A DNA stretch of 13,862 nucleotides from Cytophagaceae bacterium (lineage in GTDB: Bacteria > Bacteroidota > Bacteroidia > Cytophagales > Flexibacteraceae). The position numbers and the translations under genes were made by a program. The stretch's first letter is position 1. Each line of letters starts with the position of its first letter. The stretch spans positions 1 to 13,862 of the forward strand of contig CANHWS010000061.1 in assembly GCA_947464365.1 (NCBI GenBank), written 5' to 3'. Of this stretch, positions 1 through 7,302 are shown in pieces. Below the pieces are notes generated by a model. The model did not search any database, was not told the DNA's origin, and saw only the letters and a list, made by a program, of their open reading frames with translations.

Positions 1-3000
1 TCGTCGCACCATTCCCAATCGTTCGCACACCCATCAAAAGTCCATTTGGTGCTACCGTTAACATCATCCCAGCCCCAGTAACCCCCGCAGTAACAGCCTC
101 TGGTTCACTTTCGTTTTGCGCAGGTGGTAGCGTTTGGCTGAAGGCAAGTGGTGGTCCTTCGGGCAGCTACATCTGGAGCAATGGCGCCAGCACCGACTCC
201 ATAAGGGTTACCGTTTCAGGTACATATTCGGTAAGGTCTGGTAGTGGGGCTTGCATTTCGGTGCCAAGCCAAGCCATAACAGTCTCCGTTTCGTCACGAC
301 CTTTGCCTGTAAATATTACTACTGGTGGGCCCACAGCAATCTGCAATGGAGATAGCGTTTTACTATCAGCACCAGCGGGTTATGCCCAATACCTTTGGTC
401 CAACGGAGCGACAACACAGGCAATCCATGCCAAATCAGCTGGCCACTATTGGGTAACGGTTGCCAATGTCAATGGTTGTTTCAGCGATACTCTAGGTGGA
501 TTTCAAGCCTCTGGTTTGACGGTCTATCCTGCTGGGGCCACCGTCCAGGACAGTATCTACCTATTTCTAAATCCGAACCTGACTTGTCCTAGCCCTGCTA
601 GCGCCAGCAGCTTGGCAACCAGTACTTTAGTTCGGCTTCATAGTGGGATTACCATTGGTGGCAACCAATGGCAAAGCGTCATAGCTGCCAATGATGTTGC
701 AACCGAGCCCCAAACCCGCTTTAGCCAGTCAGGTGCTTGGTGGACCAAGTCATTGGTGCCAGCTTCGTATTATAACAGCGCTGCTGCTACAGCAATCAAC
801 TTTGTACTGGCTGGTGGCCCAACAGCAGCCTCCGCTTTTGACAAAGAAGGCAAAGTTTTGGCAGCTAACTGCCCAGACTTTAGACTGGACTTCCCCGTAC
901 AGTTGACACCTGCTGCCAGCCCTTTTGCAGTTGATGTTAGCATAGCACCTCCTGCGGCCGCGCCTATCGTATCGGCCGTTGGTCCACTCACATTCTGTCA
1001 AGGTGGTCGAGTTGTTTTATATGCAAGTGGTGCACCTGCGGGTTCTTACCGCTGGTCTGACGGCTCTGGCCTTGATAGTTTGGTGGTGACAACATCAGGT
1101 AGTTATGATGTTCGTTCATTCCTTGGCGCATGTACCTCACTGACATCGGCTGCTACTGTAGTTAATGTTACACCTGGGGGAGTTGTTGCGCCTTCCGTAG
1201 CCGCCAATGGCCCTACCACATTCTGCGCCGGAGGTAGCGTTGTGCTCGAAGCAGCGACCTTGCCTACTGGTCAAAAGTATCGTTGGAGCACAGGTGATAC
1301 AACGCAGTCGATCGTTGTTACACGTTCTGGATCCTATACGGTTGTTTCGATTGATGGGGCCTGTGCTTCTAGCAACTCAACTCCAATTACTGTTTCGGTC
1401 ACAGCTAAGCCATTGCCAGCCATCGTAACTGCCAGTGGAGCCACCAATTTCTGCGCTGGCGATAGTGTAAGGCTCAGTGCACCTGCTGGTTTCGCCCAAT
1501 ACCTTTGGTCGAATGGTGCCACAACCCAAAACATTACGGTGCGCAGCTCTGGCCGATATACAGTTCGTGTGGCAAATGCCAATGGATGTTTATCAGACAC
1601 CTTAAATGGATTCAACAAGGTGGGTGCTATTTGGGTGTACCCCGGCAATGCAACTGACCAAGACTCTGTTTATCTTTTTGTCAACCCGAACCGCACTTGC
1701 CCATCACCAACGGTGAATGCAGGGGTTTCACTGGTAGGCGCCAATCTCATTAGGCTACATAGTGGTGCCACTGTCAATGGTCAAAACTGGTCTAACCTAG
1801 TATCAACTACCGATGTAGCTGTTGAGCCAAGCACTCGTTTTGAGCCTTATGGAAATTGGTTTGTCAAGCGCATAGCACCGAGGTCTTACTATGGTGTTGC
1901 GGCTGTTAGTAGTATCTCTGGCCTCAACTTTGTGCTCAATGGCGGTGCTCCTGCCAATGGATGGTTCGAAAAAGAAGGTAAAGATGAGTCTGCCAACTGT
2001 GGTGATTTCTTTGTTGCCCTACCAGTGCCGAACATCCCAGCCGCAAGTCCGTTCGGAGTTGATGTGGTTGTCCAGCCACAGCCAAGCACTCCTAGTATTA
2101 CTTTTACTGGTCCTACTACTTTCTGTTACGGCCAATCAATCACCTTGCGTGCCACTGGTAGCACCCCTGGTAGTTATATCTGGTCTGATACTTCTACGGC
2201 TGATACACTTTTGGTAACCATGGGTGGCAACTATACAGTTCGTTCTGTTTCGGGCACCTGCTCGTCGCCTGCTTCTTCTGCTGTTAGAATCACGGTAACG
2301 GAGTCAGCAGGTATCACGATCATGGCCATGGGCAACACCAATTTTTGTAATGGTGATAGCGTAGTCCTGATGGCTGATAACATCCTGCCAACCCAAACGT
2401 ATCGTTGGTCCAACGGAGCTACTACTCGCTCGATCACAGCAAAAGCTACTGCCAACTACAGCGTACGCGTGTTTGATAATGGTTGTGGATCTGCTGCCAG
2501 CAATGCGGTTGCGGTGGTCGCAGCTGCCAAACCACTACCAGTGATGGTCACAGCTGCAGGGCCGACCTCCATTTGCGTTGGTGATAGCGTTAGCCTTAGT
2601 GCACCAACTGGCTATAACAACTATCTCTGGAGCAATGGTGCCACTACCCGGACCATCCAGGCCAAAATGGCTGGTAACTATACCGTCCGAGTAGGTTACA
2701 ATGCTTCTTGCCTCAGCGACACCCTTGGTGGGAGGTCCATTTCTGGCGTTCGTATCCACCCAACTGGTGCAACGGCCAATGATTCGGTTTACTTGTTTGT
2801 AACCCCAAGCCTGACCTGCCCACTGCCTGCTGCTAATGCTGCACAGAGTCTTGCTACTGCCAACTTGGTACGTCTGCATAGCGGTGCAACAGTCGGTACT
2901 AACAACTGGCAGAATGTTGTCAGCACCACAGACGTTGCCCTAGAGCCTCAAACCCGCTTCGCCCAAGTGGGGGGTATGTGGGTAAAGGCCATCAAGCCAT

Positions 3001-4988
3001 CTAGCTTCTACAACCTTACTGGTATCACAGGTCTGAACTTTGTGCTAACTGGCGGACCTCGTGTTGGTGGCTGGTTTGAACGCGAAGGTAAGGTAGAGCC
3101 TGGTTGTGGCGATTTTGGGGTCACTTTCCCAATCCTGTCGGACAGTGCCCGAAGTCCTTTTGGTGTGACAGTAACCTTCAACCCAACACCTTCCCAGCCT
3201 TCGATTGCGGTTAGTGGGCCAACCACGTTCTGCAATGGAAATCGTGTCATCCTTCGGGCATCTGGTGGTGCGACAGGCAGCTATGTTTGGTCAAACGGTG
3301 CTGTCAGTGATAGCATCATTGCCACTGTATCTGGCACCTATTCTGTTCGTTCTGCAACTGGGGCTTGCTCTTCAGTAGTATCGTCACCTGTTGTTGTCAG
3401 CGTGACCGCTTCCCCAGCGCCTAACGTTATTGCAACAGGCGACACAACCTTCTGCGCTGGTCGGATGGTGGCCCTTACCACCGATTCTGTCGCTGGAGCT
3501 CGTTACCAATGGAGTAATGGTGATACCACACGTACCATCAGGGCTAAGGTTTCTGGTCGGTATGCTGTCCGTTTGGTTAACAATGGTTGTGTTTCTGCCT
3601 ACAGTGATAGCGTGACAGTAAATGTGTTGTCACGTCCATTACCAGTTCCAGTTAGTGCCTTAGGTTCTACCACTGTCTGTGCAGGCGACTCTGTTCGTCT
3701 AATTGCCCCTTCCGGCTACAGCACCTACCTCTGGAGCAATGGCGCCACTAGTCAACAGATTGATGTGAAGGCCTCGGGCCACTATACCGTTAGGGTAGGC
3801 AACGCCAATGGTTGTATCAGCGACACACTTGCTGGCTTTAACCTCAGTGGTGTTACTGTTTATCCTGCTGGTGCCACAGCAGAAGACTCGATCTATCTAT
3901 TCCTTGATCCTCGCCTCACGTGTCCTCTCCCTGGTGCAAACAACAGCCTTAGTGCAGCTAACATTGCCCGTTTGCATAGTGGCATCAACAAGAACGGCAC
4001 CCGTTGGTCTAACGTCGTCAACACCACTGTTGTTGCTGACGAACCACGGACTCGCTTTGCTGCACTAGGCAACTGGTGGGCTAAGGCCTTGCGTCCACGT
4101 AGCTACTACGCCGCGGCCGATACAGACCGAATCTCTGAGCTTTGTTTTGTGCTGAATGGCGGTGCTCCTGTGGCTGGCTGGTTCGAGCGCGAGGGCAAAG
4201 TCCAGCCCGGATGTTCTGACTTCTTCGTTCCGCTCCCAGTACCGACAACTACCATGGCTAGCCCATTCGGCGTAACAGTGACGGTACGTCCTGTGCCGAC
4301 AGAGCCGGTAATTTCGCCTGCCGGAACGGTAGCGGTCTGCTCCAATAGTAGCTTGATCCTTGATGCAGGTGCAATTGCAGGTGCTCGTTATCGCTGGTCA
4401 AATGGTGATACCACCCAAACCACTAGGGTCCGCACAGTAGGCAATTATACTGTTTCGGTCATCATTGGCGGTTGTACCTCATTGGTTTCCAGACCAGTTT
4501 CAGTTGGTGTCACGGCTGCGCCTAATGCTGTAGCCACTGTCCGGAACGATACCTTGTTTGCAACCCCAGCTGGAGCCAGCTACCAATGGCTGACCGCCCA
4601 AGGACTACCTATTTTGGGTGCAAATACACAAACTTATAAACCAAGTGTTAGTGGTGGTTACCAGGTTATTGTGACCCGCGGTAGTTGTGCTGATACCTCC
4701 GCCGTGGTGCAACTTGTGAATTTGGCCAACTTTGGCAGCCAGCCACAATTGATTAGTCTGTATCCTAACCCAGCGTCTGGCCTTGTACACATCATAGGTA
4801 GTGCCTCGGTGTGGGAAACTGCTAAGGAGGTCTTGGTCTATAATGTCCTGGGTCGTCGGGTTCTATTAGCCCCAGCTTTGCCTGATTCTGATGGTCATCT
4901 GATTATTTCTCTCGAAGGCTTGGCAGCTGGTACCTACCAGATCCAGATCCCAGGCACTGGTTTCAGCCGTAAGCTGGTTGTCCAGTAG
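1..4988 (+). CDS. Giant T9SS-secreted repeat protein with Ig-like domains (5' end outside window)
   Basis: The frame is open from position 3, and the first internal ATG (261) falls inside an Ig-like domain that already began upstream, so the true start lies left of the window. At least 1,661 residues are visible. The chain is a tandem array of roughly 370-residue super-repeats. Each has an Ig-like domain (FCxGDSV, then YLWSNGATT, then YTVRV and NGCxSDTL), a distinct module of about 145 residues, and one or two further Ig-like domains (GSYxWS or YRWSNGDTT). The Ig-like domains usually carry two cysteines, which suggests disulphides. The protein ends in a T9SS type A sorting domain (YPNP at 4761-4772), so export across the outer membrane and surface attachment or release are expected. 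The 145-residue module (RLHSG, W..V, PRSYY, FVLNGG, EGK, DF) resembles, from memory, a module in secreted Bacteroidota proteins, some of them amylases. A role in adhesion or glycan binding is inference. No enzyme domain is visible. Confidence 0.9.
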   Translation, partial: VAPFPIVRTPIKSPFGATVNIIPAPVTPAVTASGSLSFCAGGSVWLKASGGPSGSYIWSNGASTDSIRVTVSGTYSVRSGSGACISVPSQAITVSVSSRPLPVNITTGGPTAICNGDSVLLSAPAGYAQYLWSNGATTQAIHAKSAGHYWVTVANVNGCFSDTLGGFQASGLTVYPAGATVQDSIYLFLNPNLTCPSPASASSLATSTLVRLHSGITIGGNQWQSVIAANDVATEPQTRFSQSGAWWTKSLVPASYYNSAAATAINFVLAGGPTAASAFDKEGKVLAANCPDFRLDFPVQLTPAASPFAVDVSIAPPAAAPIVSAVGPLTFCQGGRVVLYASGAPAGSYRWSDGSGLDSLVVTTSGSYDVRSFLGACTSLTSAATVVNVTPGGVVAPSVAANGPTTFCAGGSVVLEAATLPTGQKYRWSTGDTTQSIVVTRSGSYTVVSIDGACASSNSTPITVSVTAKPLPAIVTASGATNFCAGDSVRLSAPAGFAQYLWSNGATTQNITVRSSGRYTVRVANANGCLSDTLNGFNKVGAIWVYPGNATDQDSVYLFVNPNRTCPSPTVNAGVSLVGANLIRLHSGATVNGQNWSNLVSTTDVAVEPSTRFEPYGNWFVKRIAPRSYYGVAAVSSISGLNFVLNGGAPANGWFEKEGKDESANCGDFFVALPVPNIPAASPFGVDVVVQPQPSTPSITFTGPTTFCYGQSITLRATGSTPGSYIWSDTSTADTLLVTMGGNYTVRSVSGTCSSPASSAVRITVTESAGITIMAMGNTNFCNGDSVVLMADNILPTQTYRWSNGATTRSITAKATANYSVRVFDNGCGSAASNAVAVVAAAKPLPVMVTAAGPTSICVGDSVSLSAPTGYNNYLWSNGATTRTIQAKMAGNYTVRVGYNASCLSDTLGGRSISGVRIHPTGATANDSVYLFVTPSLTCPLPAANAAQSLATANLVRLHSGATVGTNNWQNVVSTTDVALEPQTRFAQVGGMWVKAIKPSSFYNLTGITGLNFVLTGGPRVGGWFEREGKVEPGCGDFGVTFPILSDSARSPFGVTVTFNPTPSQPSIAVSGPTTFCNGNRVILRASGGATGSYVWSNGAVSDSIIATVSGTYSVRSATGACSSVVSSPVVVSVTASPAPNVIATGDTTFCAGRMVALTTDSVAGARYQWSNGDTTRTIRAKVSGRYAVRLVNNGCVSAYSDSVTVNVLSRPLPVPVSALGSTTVCAGDSVRLIAPSGYSTYLWSNGATSQQIDVKASGHYTVRVGNANGCISDTLAGFNLSGVTVYPAGATAEDSIYLFLDPRLTCPLPGANNSLSAANIARLHSGINKNGTRWSNVVNTTVVADEPRTRFAALGNWWAKALRPRSYYAAADTDRISELCFVLNGGAPVAGWFEREGKVQPGCSDFFVPLPVPTTTMASPFGVTVTVRPVPTEPVISPAGTVAVCSNSSLILDAGAIAGARYRWSNGDTTQTTRVRTVGNYTVSVIIGGCTSLVSRPVSVGVTAAPNAVATVRNDTLFATPAGASYQWLTAQGLPILGANTQTYKPSVSGGYQVIVTRGSCADTSAVVQLVNLANFGSQPQLISLYPNPASGLVHIIGSASVWETAKEVLVYNVLGRRVLLAPALPDSDGHLIISLEGLAAGTYQIQIPGTGFSRKLVVQ
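3..296 (+). repeat. Partial super-repeat R0 (tail of a unit cut by the window edge)
   Basis: The translation begins with the end of a 145-residue module (KSPFGATVNI) and continues through a single Ig-like domain (SFCAGG, GSYIWSNGAS, YSVRSGSGAC) directly into the RPLP anchor of the next unit. It matches the ends of later units at protein level but has only one Ig-like domain there, where R1 to R3 have two. It shows that the repeat array continues upstream of the window. Confidence 0.85.
297..1406 (+). repeat. Super-repeat R1 (1,110 bp, 370 aa)
   Basis: The unit starts at the RPLPV anchor. In order it holds an Ig-like domain (about 297-512), the 145-residue module (about 513-954, with VYPAGAT, RLHSG, SYY, FVLAGG, KEGK and NCPDF), an Ig-like domain of the GSYRWS type, and an Ig-like domain of the YRWSTGDTT type. 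The module carries a cysteine pair (LTCPSP and NCPDF) that recurs in every unit. The next unit starts 1,110 bp downstream. Confidence 0.85.
1407..2528 (+). repeat. Super-repeat R2 (1,122 bp, 374 aa)
   Basis: The unit starts at the KPLPA anchor and has the same order as R1: Ig-like, 145-residue module (about 1623-2085, with WVYPGNAT, RLHSGAT, RSYYGV, FVLNGG and NCGDF), then two Ig-like domains. DNA identity to the neighbours is patchy with many synonymous differences, while the protein pattern is well kept. The duplication therefore looks old and maintained by selection. Confidence 0.85.
2529..3632 (+). repeat. Super-repeat R3 (1,104 bp, 368 aa)
   Basis: The unit starts at the KPLPV anchor. 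The 145-residue module lies at about 2745-3190 (HPTGAT, RLHSGAT, SSFYN, FVLTGG, EREGK and GCGDF). Two Ig-like domains follow, with GSYVWSNGA and YQWSNGDTT. SFYN replaces the SYY seen in the other units. All boundaries agree with R1 and R2 to within a few codons. Confidence 0.85.
3633..4517 (+). repeat. Super-repeat R4, short form (885 bp, one Ig-like domain missing)
   Basis: The unit starts at RPLPV with a normal first Ig-like domain and a 145-residue module at about 3849-4297 (VYPAGAT, RLHSGIN, PRSYY, FVLNGG, EREGK and GCSDF). Only one Ig-like domain follows. Its beginning (EPVISPAGTVAVC) resembles the first trailing Ig type and its middle (ARYRWSNGDTT) the second, as if two domains had been fused by loss of about 75 residues. 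A further degenerate Ig-like stretch (YQWLTAQG, GGYQVIVT) occupies about 4521-4720 before the sorting domain. Confidence 0.8.
4743..4985 (+). other. T9SS type A C-terminal sorting domain
   Basis: The last 81 residues begin PQLISLYPNPASG, continue through a VLVYNVLGRRV strand and a GLAAGTYQIQI strand, and end in FSRKLVVQ. This is the standard layout of the T9SS C-terminal signal: YPNP near the start, an LxGxxV-type strand, GxYxIxI and a basic end. In known T9SS substrates this domain directs outer-membrane translocation and is removed by the sortase PorU. The T9SS machinery itself is not in the window. Confidence 0.92.
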
Positions 4989-5007
4989 CCAATCAAGTAT
5001 TTTTGAT

Positions 5008-5042
5008 CAAAAGGGGCTGATATCCATCAGTCCCTTTTTTTT
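5008..5042 (+). terminator. Rho-independent terminator of the T9SS repeat protein gene
   Basis: A 10-bp stem, AGGGGCTGAT paired with ATCAGTCCCT (one G-U wobble), closes a short loop and is followed by a run of eight T. It starts about 20 bp after the TAG stop at 4986-4988, so it should end the long upstream transcript before truA. Confidence 0.88.
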
Positions 5043-5069
5043 GGCCTCAGCTAGTGACATTTTTGCACT

Positions 5070-5834
5070 ATGAGGTATGGATTACAGCTCAGCTATGCAG
5101 GCACCAATTATGTCGGTTGGCAACGACAGCCCAATGGGGTAGGGGTACAGCAGGTGTTGGAAGAGGCCTTGCAAACTTTGTTACGCCTCCCAATAGAGGT
5201 GGTAGCAGCTGGCAGGACCGACGCCGGCGTCCATGCCCGGATGCAAGTTGTACACTTTGAGCTACCCCAGACCAATGAGCATGGGCAGATCCTCCTTGAC
5301 TTGATCGCTGACCATAAGTTTGTATTCAAGCTAAACTCGGTTTTGCCTAGGGCAATTGCCATCCAGCGCGTTTGGCAGGCAGCCGATGACTTTCATGCTC
5401 GTTACAATGCCGTATATAGGGCTTATCAGTACCACTTACATCAGCTTAAGTCCCCATTTCTGGATCATGCAAGTTGGTTTATGCCTCGCCCATTAGACTT
5501 TACCCTTATGAATCAGGCGGCCTCCATGCTGCTGACGCACACTAATTTTGAGTGTTTTAGCAAGGTCCATACCGAGGTCAACAACTTTAGGTGCACCATC
5601 ACGTTAGCTCAATGGAGGCCAGACACCACAACCCCAGGGGCTTTTGTATTTGACATTAGGGCCAATCGGTTTTTAAGAGGTATGGTGCGTGCTGTAGTTG
5701 GTACTTTGGTTGAGGTCGGACTGCATAAAATGACATTGGATGAGTTCGGGCAGGTGTTGACCAGCAATGATCGAGGCCTAGCAGGTAGCGCTGCGCCCCC
5801 TTACGGACTTTATTTGTCAGATATAGGGTACTGA
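5070..5834 (+). CDS. truA: tRNA pseudouridine(38-40) synthase TruA
   Basis: TruA isomerises uridines at positions 38 to 40 of the tRNA anticodon arm to pseudouridine in the cytoplasm. The 254-residue length is normal for the family. The start LQLSYAGTNYVGWQRQ is the typical N-terminal strand. The catalytic motif GRTDAGVHA (residues 48-56) contains the expected nucleophilic Asp51. The second half has the family pattern RANRFLRGMVRAVVGTLVEVG and the YRAYQYHL strand. The ATG at 5070 gives the usual N-terminus, with no ribosome binding site visible. It begins only 28 bp after the T-run of the preceding terminator, so either its promoter overlaps that region or it depends on read-through. The next gene on the same strand is 155 bp away, with no clear terminator between. 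Confidence 0.96.
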   Translation: MRYGLQLSYAGTNYVGWQRQPNGVGVQQVLEEALQTLLRLPIEVVAAGRTDAGVHARMQVVHFELPQTNEHGQILLDLIADHKFVFKLNSVLPRAIAIQRVWQAADDFHARYNAVYRAYQYHLHQLKSPFLDHASWFMPRPLDFTLMNQAASMLLTHTNFECFSKVHTEVNNFRCTITLAQWRPDTTTPGAFVFDIRANRFLRGMVRAVVGTLVEVGLHKMTLDEFGQVLTSNDRGLAGSAAPPYGLYLSDIGY

Positions 5835-5989
5835 TTGTCAATGATATAGGCAAATGTAGCTGATCAAGCCTTGTCTCATTTTGATTGATTACGGATATTG
5901 GCAACATTATTGCAAGTGGATTTGTAATTAATCAGGTTGGCTATTTGATATCTTCCACTTTTTTATTAAGGCCCTCCATCCATTAACAC

Positions 5990-6805
5990 ATGAAAACCAT
6001 CAAATTATCAGTTCTCATCCTGAGTATGCTAGTGGCTTTGGCCAGCTGCACCAAGGAGCCTTGCCCATGCGAAGAAGAAGTAGTTGCCCTCAACAAGCAA
6101 CAGACCGAAACATCGCAACAGTTGGCAACCAGCATGGCGAGCATGGACAGCGTCATGGCCTCGTTCGAACAGATCGACGCCCTCAAAACAGAGTTTGCGG
6201 ATGCCAAATCTAAGAATGACACCCTACGCATCTCTGAGATCACCACCCTGATCCAACAGAAATTTGAAGCTAGCGACAAACGTCTGACAGAGTTGGACGG
6301 CAAGTTGTCTAAGTCGAACAAAAAAGTGTCCGCCTTACGCAAGGTTGTTGCCAACCTCAAGGTCCAGCTAACTGAGGCTCGTGCGTCTGTTACAATGTTA
6401 GAGGTCAAGGTTGCTGAACTTAACAGCACAGTTGAGACCCAAAATCAAACTATCCAACAAAAGGAAAATGAAATTGGCGAAACTAAAGGCGAAAACACCG
6501 CCCTTAACGTCACCCTGCGAGAAACCCAACGCAAAGCCTTCCTTGACAAAGGCCAAGCCTTCATCGAGGCTGGCAAGCAAGCAGAAGCTGCTGGCGATGA
6601 GTTGAGCGGATTTGTGAACGGTAGGAAGAAAAAAGCCCAATACAAAATTGCTGCTGAGCAATACCAAAAGGCAGTTGATCACCTTGGTAATATCCCTGGT
6701 GGCCTTGGTGGTTTCTCGGACGACAACAACGAGCGTAAAGACTTCAACGACAAGCTGACCGAGGCCAAAACGTTGCAAACCCAAGTGGCTAATAAACTTA
6801 AGTAG
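5990..6805 (+). CDS. Coiled-coil lipoprotein of unknown function
   Basis: The N-terminus is a lipoprotein signal peptide: KTIK, a hydrophobic stretch at residues 5-17, and the lipobox LASC with the acylated cysteine at position 20. The mature part opens TKEPCPCEEE, which has two extra cysteines close together and then acids. Residues about 28-165 form a long charged helix with heptad-like spacing (repeated ALRK, LKVQL, LEVKVAEL and QQKENEI patterns), so a coiled coil is likely. Residues about 170-220 (FLDKGQAFIEAGKQAEAAGDE and YKIAAEQYQKAVDHL) look like paired helices of a TPR-like kind, followed by a Gly-rich linker and a last helix. Location in the periplasm or outer membrane is inferred from the lipobox. 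I do not recognise a named family; an envelope spacer or scaffold role is only a guess. No strong promoter motif was found upstream. Confidence 0.85.
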   Translation: MKTIKLSVLILSMLVALASCTKEPCPCEEEVVALNKQQTETSQQLATSMASMDSVMASFEQIDALKTEFADAKSKNDTLRISEITTLIQQKFEASDKRLTELDGKLSKSNKKVSALRKVVANLKVQLTEARASVTMLEVKVAELNSTVETQNQTIQQKENEIGETKGENTALNVTLRETQRKAFLDKGQAFIEAGKQAEAAGDELSGFVNGRKKKAQYKIAAEQYQKAVDHLGNIPGGLGGFSDDNNERKDFNDKLTEAKTLQTQVANKLK

Positions 6806-6868
6806 GCCACCAAATCGTGCCTGATCAGCTATCCTGCTATCGGGTTCGTGGTTAACCTGAGAGATTTC

Positions 6869-6911
6869 AAACCCACTCTTGTACAACCTCTGGTTGTCCA
6901 AGGGTGGGTTT
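6869..6911. terminator. Long near-perfect hairpin downstream of the lipoprotein gene
   Basis: Two 20-nt arms (from AAACCCACTCTTG on the left to CAAGGGTGGGTTT on the right) pair around a 3-nt loop, with one wobble and one mismatch. It lies 63 bp after the lipoprotein stop. The flanking T-content is poor (GGTTAATTATAG on the right, TTTGAAATC on the minus side), so it is not a textbook intrinsic terminator. It could instead stabilise the 3' end of the lipoprotein mRNA. Confidence 0.55.
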
Positions 6912-7036
6912 GGTTAATTATAGTGTGCCTGGTCTACTTTGTACTTATCGGCTTTTGTCTCATAAACCTAGCGTTCAGATTATGGACGCCAGTTTTCAGA
7001 ACACTCCAATCATCCTGCAACTCAGAGACTATAAAA

Positions 7037-7069
7037 CAAAAAATCCTGACCTTGTGAGTCAGGATTTTT
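7037..7069 (-). terminator. Intrinsic terminator of tRNA-Leu (symmetric, may act in both directions)
   Basis: A perfect 12-bp stem (AAAAATCCTGAC at 7039-7050 with GTCAGGATTTTT at 7058-7069) surrounds a 7-nt loop. On the minus strand it is followed by TTTTTTGTTTTAT, a good U-tract, just 7 bp beyond the 3' end of the tRNA. Because the arms themselves end in A/T runs, it could also stop rightward transcription from the lipoprotein side. Confidence 0.85.
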
Positions 7070-7076
7070 GTGGTAG

Positions 7077-7160
7077 TACCCAGAGCCGGGGTCGAACCGG
7101 CATGCCAGTGAAGGCACAGGTGTTTGAGACCAGCGCGTCTACCAATTCCGCCATCTGGGC
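7077..7160 (-). tRNA. tRNA-Leu (anticodon CAA)
   Basis: Read on the minus strand, this is an 84-nt class II tRNA that decodes UUG. The acceptor GCCCAGA pairs with TCTGGGT (G-U at 1:72). The D-arm is GCGGAATTGGTAGACGC, the anticodon loop is CTCAAAC with CAA at 7126-7124, the variable arm has a TGCC/GGCA stem, and the T-arm is GCCGG-TTCGACC-CCGGC. The discriminator is A, as expected for leucine, and CCA is not encoded. The anticodon stem CTGGT/ACCTG has a T-T mismatch at 28:42. The upstream promoter and downstream terminator fit a single-gene transcript. Confidence 0.95.
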
Positions 7161-7183
7161 CTTTCTTTCTGTTGAAAGGACTG

Positions 7184-7213
7184 CAAAAGTAGGGGTTTGT
7201 AGCGTTAAAACAA
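7184..7213 (-). promoter_or_regulatory. Bacteroidota-type promoter for tRNA-Leu
   Basis: On the minus strand the -7 element TACTTTTG (7191-7184) matches TAnnTTTG exactly, and a TTG (7213-7211) lies 19 nt upstream as the -33 element. The expected transcription start is about 15-20 nt before the mature tRNA 5' end. Motif and spacing agree with those described for the primary sigma factor of Bacteroides. Confidence 0.7.
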
Positions 7214-7302
7214 GAGGTTTGGCGTTTTTGCCAGGAAAAAGTTTTTCTGAGCCTACTAAACCCAGTATCTACCAACGGTATCACTCCTTAAAGGGCAAAC
7301 TA

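Noticed and set aside
261..263. ATG at 261 as the start of the T9SS repeat protein
   Set aside because: The same frame is open to position 3 and encodes a recognisable module end and Ig-like domain, so 261 is internal and the gene begins outside the window.
1334..4345. Several antisense frames of 60-114 residues in the repeat protein gene
   Set aside because: They recur at equivalent places in the repeats because of the repeated coding sequence and its codon bias; their proteins show no motif of their own.
6398..6901. 167-residue antisense frame over the lipoprotein gene
   Set aside because: The sense strand has a clear lipobox and coiled-coil protein; the antisense protein's hydrophobic character is a by-product of the charged helix codons.
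7220..7302. Terminator for upp
   Set aside because: The only stem is TGGC/GCCA around a T-rich loop (about 7219-7232); the arms are too short to support the call.
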